A stretch of 64,000 bases of DNA from Serratia surfactantfaciens (GTDB taxonomy: Bacteria > Pseudomonadota > Gammaproteobacteria > Enterobacterales > Enterobacteriaceae): positions 1,612,001-1,676,000 of the forward strand of contig NZ_CP016948.1 in NCBI RefSeq assembly GCF_001642805.2, given 5' to 3'. This document shows positions 48,046-57,460 of the stretch, piece by piece (position 1 is the first letter of the stretch; each line of letters opens with the position of its first letter). Under the pieces are notes generated by a model. It was not told where the DNA came from and did no database searches. It saw only the letters and a list, made by a program, of their open reading frames with translations. A program made the position numbers and the translations under genes.

Positions 48046-49320
48046 ATGGCAAGCAGCAACTTGATTAAACAACTGCAAGAGCGGGGCCTCGTTGCCCAGG
48101 TTACGGATGAGGAAGCGTTAGCGGAGCGACTGGCGCAAGGGCCAATTGCACTGTATTGCGGTTTCGATCCGACCGCTGACAGCTTGCATTTGGGCCATCT
48201 GGTTCCTCTGTTGTGCCTGAAGCGCTTCCAACTGGCCGGCCACAAGCCGGTAGCGTTGGTGGGCGGCGCCACTGGCCTCATCGGCGATCCGAGCTTCAAA
48301 GCGGCGGAGCGCAAGCTGAACACCACCGATACGGTGAACGAGTGGGTCGAGAAGATCCGCAAGCAGGTTTCCCCGTTCCTCGATTTCGACTGCGGCAGCA
48401 ACAGCGCTATCGCCGCCAACAACTACGACTGGTTCGGCGGCATGAACGTGCTGACCTTCCTGCGCGACATCGGCAAGCACTTCTCCGTCAACCAGATGAT
48501 CAACAAGGAAGCGGTCAAGCAGCGCCTGAATCGCGACGACTCCGGCATCTCCTTCACCGAGTTCTCTTATAACCTGCTGCAGGGCTACGATTTCTCCGAG
48601 CTGTATAACCGCCACCAGGTGGAGCTGCAGATCGGCGGTTCCGATCAGTGGGGCAACATCACCTCGGGTATCGATTTGACGCGTCGTCAGCACCAGAAAC
48701 AGGTGTTCGGCCTGACCGTGCCGTTGATCACCAAGGCAGACGGCACCAAGTTCGGTAAAACCGAAGGCGGCGCGGTCTGGCTGGCGCCGGAAAAAACCAG
48801 CCCATACAAGTTCTACCAGTTCTGGATCAACACCGCCGACGCCGACGTCTACCGCTTCCTGAAGTTCTTCACCTTCATGAGCCTGGAAGACATCAACGCG
48901 CTGGAAGAAGAAGACAAGAACAGCGGTAAGGCGCCGCGCGCCCAATACGTGCTGGCGGAAGAAGTGACCGGCATGGTGCACGGTGCGGAAGGTTTGGCGG
49001 CCGCCAAGCGCATCACCCAGAGCCTGTTCTCCGGCGCGTTGCATGACATGACCGAAGCGGACTTCGCCCAGCTGGCGCAGGACGGCATGCCGACCATCAA
49101 ACTGGACCGCGACGCCGATCTGCAGCAGGCGCTGGTGAATGCCGAGCTGGTGCCGTCACGCGGCCAGGCGCGCACCATGATCGGCTCCAATGCGGTGACC
49201 ATCAACGGCGAGAAACAATCCGATGCCGAATACCGCTTCAGCGACGTGGACCGTCTGTTCGGCCGCTACACGCTGCTGCGCCGCGGTAAAAAACACTACT
49301 GCCTGGTGGATTGGCAGTAA
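48046..49320 (+). CDS. tyrS: Tyrosyl-tRNA synthetase
   Basis: The 424-residue class I synthetase is the same length as E. coli TyrS. The HIGH motif appears as HLGH in [12 protein letters not shown], the KMSKS motif as KFGKT in [14 protein letters not shown]; the C-terminal S4-like RNA-binding domain begins near 355. ATG 48046 gives [14 protein letters not shown], with GGAG just upstream. A terminator follows. Confidence 0.98.
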   Translation: MASSNLIKQLQERGLVAQVTDEEALAERLAQGPIALYCGFDPTADSLHLGHLVPLLCLKRFQLAGHKPVALVGGATGLIGDPSFKAAERKLNTTDTVNEWVEKIRKQVSPFLDFDCGSNSAIAANNYDWFGGMNVLTFLRDIGKHFSVNQMINKEAVKQRLNRDDSGISFTEFSYNLLQGYDFSELYNRHQVELQIGGSDQWGNITSGIDLTRRQHQKQVFGLTVPLITKADGTKFGKTEGGAVWLAPEKTSPYKFYQFWINTADADVYRFLKFFTFMSLEDINALEEEDKNSGKAPRAQYVLAEEVTGMVHGAEGLAAAKRITQSLFSGALHDMTEADFAQLAQDGMPTIKLDRDADLQQALVNAELVPSRGQARTMIGSNAVTINGEKQSDAEYRFSDVDRLFGRYTLLRRGKKHYCLVDWQ

Positions 49321-49338
49321 ATAAAATAGTCCCATATG

Positions 49339-49371
49339 AATGGCCCGAAATATTTCCGGGCCATTTTTTTA
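49339..49371 (+). terminator. Terminator of tyrS
   Basis: AATGGCCCG and CGGGCCATT form a 9-bp stem followed by TTTTTT. The U tract touches the stop codon of the convergent DUF4214 gene. Confidence 0.88.
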
Positions 49372-52300
49372 AGCAAAATAGTCCGGCGCAAAACCGTTAA
49401 GATCAATTGTAGGAGCTTGATAATGAAGAGTATTTGCTAATGAATAGATATTTTCATTTGCGATAGAAAAAACAGTATCATTTTCGTCGAATTTCTGATT
49501 GTGGTTTTTGTCGATAATAACATAGATGTTGTCACCCATTCCCACTGCGCCCACCTCAGCTAAACTATTTTCACTGGCACCTTTGGTGATTTTTGACATT
49601 GCCTTGGCTAAAACATCAAACGCACGATCAGTGTTATTTATTGCCAATGAATTAAATAACGTATTAATTTGATTAGGTTGACTAATGTTACCATAAATTT
49701 CAATGTTACCTTTTTCATTCGGCCCAAAATTCCACTTTCTATCAGTTGACCCAGCATGTATTTGATCGTAACTGTATCTATTTAAGGTGACTAAATCATC
49801 TATTTTACTATTTTCGAAGGATACGTTTCGCACGCCAGTTGTTGAGTTTCCAATGATTGTATTGCCATGTACCGTAAAGTTACCGCCGTTGAAGGTTTCT
49901 ATATCCAATAAGTTACCAAAAAGACTGCTAATGACATGCTCGTAAGGGGATGTGTTGTTTAGAGAAGACAGAAGTGAATAGAAAGCGCCACCACCACTAC
50001 CACCTTTCTCGAGGAAAAGATCAATGACGGCATTGTGGCGTGGATCATTTTCAGGTAATTCTATGGATTGCAGCGTATCACTAAAATCCTCTTTAATGGT
50101 TAGGTATAGTCGTGTACTGGCGGTAACTGTGATATTTGATATATTGTTATCGCTTCCCCCGAGTGAAATTGTATTTATTGTGTTTCCACTTGACTCTAAT
50201 TTCAGGCTTTCTTGAGTCGTTTTATCTTGACTAATTATATTTATTTCCCCTGCATTAATCCATCCGCCATTATTAGCGCCTATGTTGATTTTGAAAGCAT
50301 CATCGACGAGGTGTTTTGCCATTTCAAGCGTCAATTTACTGCTAGCAGAGGCATCCCCATTTATCGTAAGCATACTGGACCAACTGGTATTAATTACCTT
50401 TACATCATCAGCCATACCGGACAATATTAATCCCGAAGAGCCAGTGGCTTTACCTCCATCGGTAGGTGTTTTCGGTAGTTCACCTTGAGCCAGAATCTTT
50501 ATTGGTTGAGGATAAGTGCCATAGACCTTGGCAGTTTGGTTTAATAGACCGAAATCAAAAATATTTTTTCCCTCGGTTGAGATTAAATCACCGTTAAGAT
50601 AGATGTTTCCTGTACCACGATAACCACCAAGTTCTATACCGCCAAAATACAAAAACTGATTTATATTGCTTATAATTTCGGCGTCATATCCATTGCCGCC
50701 GTTAGATGTCAAGTATACGTTTTTGCTGATAAAATTAGCAGAAATACTGCTCTGCGAAGAAGAAGACTTGGCTAAAAACGTTGCCAGAAACTCTTTATCG
50801 ATAGCGTTTGCTCCCCCTGCAATACTGTTGCCATTCCATAGCAATCGAGTGAGTTCGTTTCCACTGAGACTCATATTTATTTTCGAGTCGGCAATATTGA
50901 GTTGATCGGCTATCAATCGGCTACTGGCAAGTTCGGTGAGCTCAATGATATTGTCTGCATTTAACAGATTGTTTTTGTTGAGGTAAAGAGTTATCGATCT
51001 TCCACTCAATGAGTTAATAACAATGGCATTGGCGGCGTAATCGCCTTGTAATGTTAAGTTTTTTAATGATTTTGCAAATCTAAGATCGATTGCGCTGGCA
51101 TAATTAACATCCAGAGAAGCAGAGTTAAGGACGCCAATTTCGGCATGTGATAGTCTATGAATGCTCCCTGAGTTAATATCGCCAATCATTGCGCCGTCTC
51201 GATCCAGTATGATTTTTCCATTCTCCTGGTAACCTAATTTTTCGCCTATCTGTTGTTCAAGCGTGGCAATGTCTTTGGTTAGCGGGAGAGGGCCATCATT
51301 CAATGGTGATTTCCCATTGCGATATGCCTCTATAATATTTAATGTCGCCTGTAAGGCGTTGTTCTCCGCTTGTTGCAATATAACGTTTTTTTGCTCATTA
51401 GTTAAAGCTTGGCCATATAGTTTGATATAAAGTGAACTAAAGTCTGAGGCGGAACTAAAATGTGAGGTAGACTGCGTAAGAAGTGTCAATAATGCTAGTT
51501 CAGATTTTCCACTGTCTAACATTCTACTAAAACTGTCAAGTCCTCTGGCATCTAATCCGGTAGTTGTCGTCAGTAGCTGGAATAATACCGCTACATTTTC
51601 TTGCATCTTTAATGGCGTAAATTCTCCAGAGCCATAGACGTGCGTGGCTTTTAGAAAGTTTTGTTTGGCAATACTGTTATCTACATCATTGCGAACGTCG
51701 GTCATTAAACGGATGATGACGTCGCCTCGTGTTTCGCTATTGTTATTTAGACCTGAGCTGTATTTAGCTACGGTTGTAGTATCGGGGTTTAAGTCGTAAA
51801 TGCATTTGTATATTCTCTTGACGAATTCGTCATTATTCAATGAAAGCAACCATGCTCGTGATTCTACAAAGTTATTAGCGACATAATTGACACTAACCCG
51901 TCCATCCGCAATAGCCTTGCTCCAATAATTGACGCCATCAGCATTAAATAGACTGCCAATAGTATAATAAATCCCTTGTACGTCAGCTGCAGCACTAGTA
52001 GCCGAGGTCGCTGGTGTTGGATATAGCGTAGCGTTAATAGTCTCGAACATGTGTTTTTGCTGAGCGGTTGTAGTGGGGTCGTTGCCGATGTAATGACGAG
52101 TGTCGTTGATTAAGTTACTGACTAACTGACCTAAAGAGAGTCCCGCGTTGACTTGATTGACTAACAAGTCCAACTTGGTAGGTGAAGGAGATTGGCCGGT
52201 CGCATTATGATAGATATATTCTACTTTTTGCACAGTAGTTAAGCCGTTATAGCGAAGATGGCCACTGGGAGAGTCAATAAGCTGGTTAGCCAAATATACA

Positions 52301-52422
52301 TTGTCGTATAACGCTTTCTCGATTTGCCTTGTAAAGTATGTCAATTCTTGGTTATCTGCATATCGGCCCATGATTGCATAGAAAATAATGGCTGTATCTT
52401 GTTGTAATGAAATGAAATTCAT
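49369..52422 (-). CDS. Large DUF4214-type secreted/surface protein, S-layer (SlaA-like) candidate
   Basis: A 1017-residue protein without an N-terminal signal peptide. The first 350 residues are helical and fit DUF4214-type repeats: an N-terminal unit (IFYAIMGRYADNQELTYFTR), one near 180-260 (NNFVESRAWLL, FVKRIYKCIYDLNPD) and one near 285-360. From about 420 on it is rich in beta, Asn, Ser and Gly. Near the end DKNHNQKFDEND (971-982) looks like a calcium loop, and the tail PDYFA is hydrophobic, as in type I secretion substrates. In S. marcescens the S-layer protein SlaA is exported by LipBCD together with LipA; I infer, but cannot prove, a related role. The gene is AT-rich (one 60-base sample is 37 % GC), unlike its neighbours, and interrupts tyrS-pdxY. 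The start follows GGGGAG. Confidence 0.7.
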   Translation of the reverse strand: MNFISLQQDTAIIFYAIMGRYADNQELTYFTRQIEKALYDNVYLANQLIDSPSGHLRYNGLTTVQKVEYIYHNATGQSPSPTKLDLLVNQVNAGLSLGQLVSNLINDTRHYIGNDPTTTAQQKHMFETINATLYPTPATSATSAAADVQGIYYTIGSLFNADGVNYWSKAIADGRVSVNYVANNFVESRAWLLSLNNDEFVKRIYKCIYDLNPDTTTVAKYSSGLNNNSETRGDVIIRLMTDVRNDVDNSIAKQNFLKATHVYGSGEFTPLKMQENVAVLFQLLTTTTGLDARGLDSFSRMLDSGKSELALLTLLTQSTSHFSSASDFSSLYIKLYGQALTNEQKNVILQQAENNALQATLNIIEAYRNGKSPLNDGPLPLTKDIATLEQQIGEKLGYQENGKIILDRDGAMIGDINSGSIHRLSHAEIGVLNSASLDVNYASAIDLRFAKSLKNLTLQGDYAANAIVINSLSGRSITLYLNKNNLLNADNIIELTELASSRLIADQLNIADSKINMSLSGNELTRLLWNGNSIAGGANAIDKEFLATFLAKSSSSQSSISANFISKNVYLTSNGGNGYDAEIISNINQFLYFGGIELGGYRGTGNIYLNGDLISTEGKNIFDFGLLNQTAKVYGTYPQPIKILAQGELPKTPTDGGKATGSSGLILSGMADDVKVINTSWSSMLTINGDASASSKLTLEMAKHLVDDAFKINIGANNGGWINAGEINIISQDKTTQESLKLESSGNTINTISLGGSDNNISNITVTASTRLYLTIKEDFSDTLQSIELPENDPRHNAVIDLFLEKGGSGGGAFYSLLSSLNNTSPYEHVISSLFGNLLDIETFNGGNFTVHGNTIIGNSTTGVRNVSFENSKIDDLVTLNRYSYDQIHAGSTDRKWNFGPNEKGNIEIYGNISQPNQINTLFNSLAINNTDRAFDVLAKAMSKITKGASENSLAEVGAVGMGDNIYVIIDKNHNQKFDENDTVFSIANENIYSLANTLHYQAPTIDLNGFAPDYFA

Positions 52423-52705
52423 TTTTTCTCCCCAAATGCAAGACTCAGTGAACTTTAAGTACAGCCAAGAATGACAAAAAAGCAAATCGGTTGTTTTGAG
52501 TGCACATACGCCGTTGGTACGGTTACCTGTAGGATATGCGCTTTTTTTGCCGATGTGTTTTCGCTACAATATACCGCCGTCGAAAGCATAAAAATTCCTC
52601 TTATTTCTTGTTTTTAACAGCGCCGGCATGACGTTTTCGCGTTGTGCACCCATTATCATTTCGCCGCGGGCTGATGCACACGGCATGGCGAGGTCAGTTG
52701 TTCCG

Positions 52706-53566
52706 ATGAAAAACATTCTTTCTATCCAGTCGCACGTGGTGTTTGGTCACGCCGGCAACAGTGCGGCTGAATTTCCGATGCGCCGCATGGGCGTCAACGT
52801 CTGGCCGCTGAACACGGTACAGTTCTCCAACCATACGCAATACGGCCAGTGGACCGGCTGCGTCATGCCGGCCAATCACCTGACCGAGATCGCGCAGGGC
52901 ATCGCCAATATCGATCAACTGAAGCGCTGTGATGCGGTGTTGAGTGGCTATATCGGTTCGCCGGAGCAGGGTGACCATATTCTGGCGATCGTGCGCCAGG
53001 TTAAGCAGGCGAACCCGAATGCCTGGTATTTCTGCGATCCGGTGATGGGGCATCCGGAAAAAGGCTGCATCGTGGCGCCGGGCGTGGCCGAGTTTCACTG
53101 CCGCCAGGCGTTGTCGTGCAGTGACATGATGGCGCCGAACCTGCTGGAGTTGGAGATGCTCAGTCAGATGGCCGTCACCAACGTGGCCGATGCGGTGCAG
53201 GCCGCCCGCGCGCTGATCGCCAAAGGGCCGCGGCTGGTGCTGGTCAAGCATCTGGCCCGGGCCGGCTATCACGCCGACTGTTTTGAAATGCTGCTGGTGA
53301 CGGCGGAGGAGGCCTGGCACATCAGCCGGCCGCTGGTGGACTTCGGCGCGCGTCAACCGGTCGGCGTCGGCGATTTGACCAGCGGTCTGCTGCTGGTGGA
53401 TCTGCTGAAGGGCGAGGCGCTGGATAAAGCGCTGGAGCACGTGACCGCCGCCGTGTATGAGGTGATGCTGACCACGCAGGCGATGGGCGAGTACGAACTG
53501 CAGGTAGTGGCGGCGCAGGATCGGATCGTGCAACCGCGCAGCGAGTTCAAAGCGGTAAAACTGTAA
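52706..53566 (+). CDS. pdxY: Pyridoxal kinase PdxY
   Basis: A 286-residue ribokinase-fold kinase that phosphorylates pyridoxal for PLP salvage. Family signatures are [35 protein letters not shown] and the C-terminal anion hole [18 protein letters not shown] 52706 gives [10 protein letters not shown] as in E. coli; codons upstream have no similarity. In E. coli it directly follows tyrS; here the DUF4214 gene intervenes. Confidence 0.96.
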   Translation: MKNILSIQSHVVFGHAGNSAAEFPMRRMGVNVWPLNTVQFSNHTQYGQWTGCVMPANHLTEIAQGIANIDQLKRCDAVLSGYIGSPEQGDHILAIVRQVKQANPNAWYFCDPVMGHPEKGCIVAPGVAEFHCRQALSCSDMMAPNLLELEMLSQMAVTNVADAVQAARALIAKGPRLVLVKHLARAGYHADCFEMLLVTAEEAWHISRPLVDFGARQPVGVGDLTSGLLLVDLLKGEALDKALEHVTAAVYEVMLTTQAMGEYELQVVAAQDRIVQPRSEFKAVKL

Positions 53567-53574
53567 GTGCAACG

Positions 53575-53599
53575 GGCCCCGGCGATAGCCACCGGGGCC
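53575..53599. terminator. Stem between convergent pdxY and gstA
   Basis: GGCCCCGG and CCGGGGCC pair over a 9-nt loop between the two stop codons. There is no good U tract on either side. Confidence 0.5.
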
Positions 53600-53605
53600 G
53601 AATGT

Positions 53606-54211
53606 TTACTTCAATCCTTCGGCGTTCAGCGCCGCATCCACCGCCGGGCGCGCCGCAACGCGATCGAACCAGGCCGCCAGATGGGCGTGTTTGCGCACGT
53701 CGAACTGCAGGGCGAACGCCCAACGCAACACGGTGAACAGATAGGCGTCGGCCACGCTGAAACGGTTTCCCAACAGGAAGTGCTGCTTCGCCAGCACCGA
53801 ATCCAGATAGCTGAACTGTTGCTCCAGCCTGGCGCGCGCGATGGTTTTGTATTCCTCGGGCGTTTTCGGGTTGAACAGCGGGCTGAATCCTTTGTGCAGC
53901 TCGGTGGCGATGTAGTTCAGCCATTCGATCGCGTGGTAGCGCGACAGAGTGCCCGCCGCCGGGATTAGGTTGCGATCCGGCACACGGTCCGCCAGGTATT
54001 GCACGATCGCCACGCCTTCGGTCAGCAGGCTGCCGTCATCCAGCAGCAGCGCTGGGACCTGTCCCTTGGGGTTGATGGCGAGGTAATCGGCGCCGCTCTC
54101 GGTTTTCTTCTGCGCCAGATCGACCTTCTCCGCCGTAAAATCCAGCCCTGCCTCACGCAGCACGATATGCGGGGACAGCGAACAGGCGCCGGCTTTATAG
54201 AACAGTTTCAT
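53606..54211 (-). CDS. gstA: Glutathione S-transferase GstA (beta class)
   Basis: A 201-residue beta-class GST. Cys10 in [15 protein letters not shown], the catalytic-site cysteine of this class, is present, as are the glutathione-binding [14 protein letters not shown] and [12 protein letters not shown]. The C-terminal helical domain ends NAEGLK as in E. coli. It conjugates or reduces electrophiles in the cytoplasm. AAGGAGC precedes the ATG. It closes the block colinear with E. coli. Confidence 0.94.
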   Translation of the reverse strand: MKLFYKAGACSLSPHIVLREAGLDFTAEKVDLAQKKTESGADYLAINPKGQVPALLLDDGSLLTEGVAIVQYLADRVPDRNLIPAAGTLSRYHAIEWLNYIATELHKGFSPLFNPKTPEEYKTIARARLEQQFSYLDSVLAKQHFLLGNRFSVADAYLFTVLRWAFALQFDVRKHAHLAAWFDRVAARPAVDAALNAEGLK

Positions 54212-54303
54212 CGGAAGCTCCTTGTTGATGACGAATGACGGGCATGCTTAACCTCTCATCGTAGTCCCATAGCACCAAAATTACAGCGGCTTAGCTAACA
54301 AAT

Positions 54304-55188
54304 TTAACCGACGATCGCCTCGGCGGGCTGCAGCTGCGCCAGCGTCGCGGCGATCTGCTGCTGCAGCGCCGGCGGCGCCACCTGCATCGGCGAACGCAAC
54401 TCGTTGGCGATCAGCCCCTGCTGGGCCAGCACCGTCTTGACCGGCGCCGGATTCGGGAAGCTGAACATCTGGTGGATCATCGGCAGCAGCTCATAGAAGT
54501 TGCTGCGCGCCGCAGCCAGATCGCCGGCGGCGACCTGCTGCACCAACTGGACGAAACGTTCCGGGTGAACATGCGCGGCGGCGGAGATGGCGCCGGTGCC
54601 ACCGAGGCACAGCGTGGTGAGGATCAGATTGTCTTCCCCGGTCATCACATCGATTTCGCCATCGGCGATCAGCGCCATGGTGGTGTCAGGGTTGCCGCCG
54701 CAGTCCTTGATGGCGGTGATGCGCGGATGGCGTGCGAGCCGGCGCAGCGTAGCCAGCTCCATGGCGATGCCGGTGCGCTGCGGAATGTTGTACAGGATCA
54801 CCGGCACGGTGGAGGCGTCGGCCAACTGGGTAAAATAGTCGATCAGGCCACATTGCGAAGGGCGGATGTAGTAAGGCGCCGGGATCAGCACGCCGGCGAT
54901 GTCGCGCAGCTGAATGGCCTGCTGCATCTGCAGCGTGGCGGCCATGTTATTGCCGGAAAGGCCCATCACCACCTGGCGTGCAGGCGCCACTTCCAATACG
55001 GCGTCGAGCACCGCCAGCTGTTCTTCTTTGCTCAGCGCGGCGGCTTCACCGGTGGAGCCGCAGACCACCAGACCATCGATGCCGGCGTCGAGCAGGTGCC
55101 GCGCCAGGCGTTGCACCGCCGGCAGGTCGACGGCGTCGTGATTGAAAGGGGTAACCATCGCCACCCAAATACCCGAAAATGAGGCCAT
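54304..55188 (-). CDS. DapA-family aldolase/lyase (dihydrodipicolinate synthase paralogue)
   Basis: A 294-residue class I aldolase of the DHDPS/NAL family. The Schiff-base lysine is in ITAIKDCGGN, the catalytic tyrosine in VILYNIPQRTG and the pyruvate-binding GxTGE loop in VVCGSTGEAAAL. It is close to DapA in length and motif content, but lies alone, away from lysine genes, and may be a paralogue with another 2-oxo acid substrate. AAGGAATA precedes the ATG. It has a leader of about 226 nt with a short ORF and competing hairpins. Confidence 0.85.
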   Translation of the reverse strand: MASFSGIWVAMVTPFNHDAVDLPAVQRLARHLLDAGIDGLVVCGSTGEAAALSKEEQLAVLDAVLEVAPARQVVMGLSGNNMAATLQMQQAIQLRDIAGVLIPAPYYIRPSQCGLIDYFTQLADASTVPVILYNIPQRTGIAMELATLRRLARHPRITAIKDCGGNPDTTMALIADGEIDVMTGEDNLILTTLCLGGTGAISAAAHVHPERFVQLVQQVAAGDLAAARSNFYELLPMIHQMFSFPNPAPVKTVLAQQGLIANELRSPMQVAPPALQQQIAATLAQLQPAEAIVG

Positions 55189-55240
55189 AAAATATTCCTT
55201 CTGTGTGACCGACAGAGAAGCCAGATGAGAAAATTGAAGG

Positions 55241-55379
55241 CGGGGCGTTGCGTGCCATCCAGTCAGCTCATCTGACGGGACAGCGCGCCCCGGTCAAATG
55301 AGCGTCTGTTTCTTCGATGTAACCGCCGCCAAACCGCCAAGGGGCAACGCAGGCGTCATCAGAATATCAGCGTTGCGTG
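55241..55379 (-). promoter_or_regulatory. Attenuator-like leader with mutually exclusive hairpins before the DapA-like gene
   Basis: On the minus strand region 1 (55370-55379, CACGCAACGC) can pair with region 2 (55344-55350, GCGTTGC). Region 4 (55241-55254) repeats CACGCAACGC exactly, so it can also pair with region 2, or through CGCCCCG with region 3 (55286-55292, CGGGGCG). The 1:2 plus 3:4 and the 2:4 folds exclude each other, as in attenuators. No strong U tract follows 3:4. Confidence 0.5.
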
Positions 55380-55389
55380 GGTAGGCCAT
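55294..55389 (-). CDS. Candidate 31-residue leader peptide
   Basis: A complete short frame, ATG 55389 to TGA 55294, beginning MAYPRNADILMTPALPLGGL and ending KKQTLI. It starts about 25 nt from the predicted transcript start and covers pairing regions 1 and 2 of the leader. GAGA lies 5 nt before the ATG. It has no run of a single regulatory codon; Pro, Leu, Gly and Ala predominate. I do not recognise it and translation is unproven. Confidence 0.4.
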   Translation of the reverse strand: MAYPRNADILMTPALPLGGLAAVTSKKQTLI

Positions 55390-55420
55390 GGCAGTCTCGC
55401 GAAAAGGGGGAAGTGGGGTG

Positions 55421-55449
55421 ATAATGAATATTCTTCATCAGGCTGTCAA
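55421..55449 (-). promoter_or_regulatory. Sigma-70 promoter of the DapA-like gene
   Basis: On the minus strand a perfect -35 TTGACA (55444-55449) is followed after 17 bp by CATTAT (55421-55426). The start would be near 55414. A palindrome ATAACA-T-TGTTAT (55464-55476) stands just upstream of the -35, where an activator could bind. Confidence 0.65.
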
Positions 55450-55514
55450 TTTACAACAGATTGATAACATTGTTATTCATGATTCGCCGGTGAGGATGAG
55501 TTTGGCTAATAAAT

Positions 55515-55540
55515 AAAAATCCCCGCCGCGGCGGGGAGGG
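55515..55540 (-). terminator. Terminator of the DUF3811 gene
   Basis: CCCCGCCG and CGGCGGGG form a perfect stem, followed on the minus strand by ATTTTTATTTATTAG, just after the stop codon at 55546. Confidence 0.8.
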
Positions 55541-55545
55541 TTGGC

Positions 55546-55809
55546 TCAGCGCGGCGGGCGGGAGCCGATGGTGGCAGACCAACTGAAAGTGTCGCCACTT
55601 GGCCGGTAGCGGTTGGCTTTGCGTTCTGCACGCTCCGCCTTGGCGAGCTTCGCTCTGGCGGCCATGATGCGCGCCACCGCCTCATCCTTGACCTTGTGCT
55701 GTTCGGCGTTGGTCAGCGGCCTGCCATGGCTTTTACGCGCCTTGTCCAATTCGGTTTTCACTTCCCGCTGTTCGCTTTCCGTCATCTCTTTCAACGTCAA
55801 CTTTTTCAT
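55546..55809 (-). CDS. DUF3811 family protein (YjbD-like)
   Basis: An 87-residue, strongly charged protein starting MKKLTLKEMTESEQREVKTE, matching E. coli YjbD (DUF3811). It is mostly helical with many Lys, Arg, Glu and Ala residues and ends in a serine-rich tail (SFSWSATIGSRPPR-like, here TFSWSA). No function is known. In E. coli yjbD lies elsewhere in the chromosome, so the location is Serratia-specific. Confidence 0.85.
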   Translation of the reverse strand: MKKLTLKEMTESEQREVKTELDKARKSHGRPLTNAEQHKVKDEAVARIMAARAKLAKAERAERKANRYRPSGDTFSWSATIGSRPPR

Positions 55810-55904
55810 CTGTGCCGCCCGTTCGGTGAAGTTGACTTACAGTTTAGCGGCGTTATATGACCGAAAATGTTATGGGCATAACGAAAATGCCCCGTAGGCC
55901 GGCA

Positions 55905-56570
55905 TTACACCTCCTCCAGCAGCTCGTCGACAAAGCACCGCATGCGTTCGGTGCGCTGTTCGGCCATCTGCCGCCCGGCGGCGGTCTGGAAGCCGTCTTG
56001 CAGCTTGAACAGTTTGGTTTCGAAGTGGTCTAGGCAGAAACGCTTGTCGTCGTATTGACGATGTTCGGCCCGCGGATCGGCGGCGTCATACAGCGCGCTG
56101 CGCATGCGGCCGCCGATATAGAAGCAGCGCGCCACGCCGATAAGGCCGATAGCGTCGAGGCGATCGGCATCCTGCAGGATCTTCGCCTCCAGCGTTTGCG
56201 GCGGGATGCCGGCGGAAAAACTGTGCGCTTCAATGGCGTGAGCCACCGCCGCGATGTCCGCCGGCGCCCATTCCAGCCGGGCCAGCGTCAGCGTGGCTTG
56301 CTCCGCCGCCATGCGCGAGGCCAGATGGCGCTGCGGCGAATTCTTTTCCACCGCCACCGCGTCATGCAGCAGCACCGCCGCACAGAGAATGCGCCGATCG
56401 CCGCCTTCCAGCTTGCTGATCCGGCGGCAGTTCTTCCAGACTCGGTGCAGGTGCGCCACATCGTGCGAGCCGTCGTCAGACTCGAGGGTGAGCGGCAGCA
56501 GCGCTTGCGCCAACGCCTGATAGGGGGAAAACGGTTGTAACAGCTCTTGCGTCAGCGAGGGTAAAGACAC
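55905..56570 (-). CDS. HD-domain metal-dependent phosphohydrolase (YedJ-like)
   Basis: A 221-residue HD-superfamily protein. The metal-binding residues are in SHDVAHLHRVW, LLHDAVAVEKNS (the HD pair) and ILQDADRLDAIG (D). This layout fits the YedJ-type phosphohydrolases; the nucleotide substrate is not known. I chose GTG 56570 because AGGAGCTGAAC stands before it; an upstream TTG is the alternative. Confidence 0.85.
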   Translation of the reverse strand: MSLPSLTQELLQPFSPYQALAQALLPLTLESDDGSHDVAHLHRVWKNCRRISKLEGGDRRILCAAVLLHDAVAVEKNSPQRHLASRMAAEQATLTLARLEWAPADIAAVAHAIEAHSFSAGIPPQTLEAKILQDADRLDAIGLIGVARCFYIGGRMRSALYDAADPRAEHRQYDDKRFCLDHFETKLFKLQDGFQTAAGRQMAEQRTERMRCFVDELLEEV

Positions 56571-56801
56571 GTTCAGCTCCTGTTGGGGGAAATCGATCAA
56601 TCAGCATAGCCGCGTCGGATGCCGGGAAAATGACGGCGAAGCGGCTATTGTTTACTAAAGTGCAACTGACTATTGTCATAACTGCGGTTTTTGCAGCGAA
56701 ACAAGCAACCTAAAATAGCCACGTTCCGCCGTCTCCGCTTGGTGAGAGCCTGTGTCCGCGGAGATGGCCGGAATATCCTCATCAGCCATGGGAGAAGAGA
56801 C

Positions 56802-57194
56802 ATGCCAACCCCTCTTGAAATAGTGCGCGCGACCTATGAAGGCAGCTCCGAAGAAAACGGCCGTAATCTGCTGGCGGCGCTGGCCCCCGATGCCGAGTGG
56901 ACCGAAGCCGCCGGTTTCCCTTACGCCGGCACCTATATCGGTCCGGAGAACATCATCAAGAACGTGCATCAGCGTTTAGGCAGCGAATGGCAAGGTTACC
57001 GCGCCGACGTCGATCATTTTTACGACGCCGGCGACAATGTGATCGCTCAGGGTTTTTACCACGGCACCTACCGGTCCACCGGCAAATCCTTCAGCGCCTC
57101 TTTCGCGCATATTTATACGGTGCGCGCCGGTAAAATCGTGAAGTTCGTGCAGATCGTCGACAGTGCTAAGGTGCTGGAAGCGATGCAGCCTTAA
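56802..57194 (+). CDS. NTF2/SnoaL-like protein
   Basis: A 130-residue protein with the cone-shaped NTF2-like fold predicted from its pattern: N-terminal helices (PTPLEIVRATYEG), an acidic LAPDAEWTEAAGFPY and C-terminal strands with FAHIYTVRAGKIVKFVQIVD. Members may be isomerases, hydratases or ligand carriers; no function can be assigned. GGAGAAGAGAC precedes the ATG. It ends overlapping the next gene's stop by four bases on the other strand. Confidence 0.8.
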   Translation: MPTPLEIVRATYEGSSEENGRNLLAALAPDAEWTEAAGFPYAGTYIGPENIIKNVHQRLGSEWQGYRADVDHFYDAGDNVIAQGFYHGTYRSTGKSFSASFAHIYTVRAGKIVKFVQIVDSAKVLEAMQP

Positions 57195-57460
57195 TCGCCG
57201 CTGCGCTTGCCGAATTTGCGATCGAACTCGCGCCGGTAGCCGCGAGCCTTGTTGCGATCGCGGATCCACAGATAACCGCACACCAGCGCGACCGCTCCCG
57301 AGAAGGTGACGTTGCGCATATCCCGGTCATACCAAAACACCAACAACGCATCCAGCGCCGCTACCAGGGCGATCCATTTATACATATGGGATTGGCGCCG
57401 CGTGGCGGCGTTGAGTCGCTTTAACTGTCTGGCTTCGTCCAACACCGGTTTTTGCTGCAT
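57191..57460 (-). CDS. Small membrane protein of unknown function
   Basis: An 89-residue protein with two hydrophobic segments (about 26-42, YKWIALVAALDALLVFWY, and 52-66) between basic ends; by the positive-inside rule both termini would be cytoplasmic. I do not recognise a family. It is convergent with the NTF2-like gene upstream of it and stands alone. Confidence 0.6.
   Translation of the reverse strand: MQQKPVLDEARQLKRLNAATRRQSHMYKWIALVAALDALLVFWYDRDMRNVTFSGAVALVCGYLWIRDRNKARGYRREFDRKFGKRSGD

Noticed and set aside
55189..55420. Lysine riboswitch before the DapA-like gene
   Set aside because: The conserved L-box core motifs are absent. The leader is better described as an ORF with competing hairpins.
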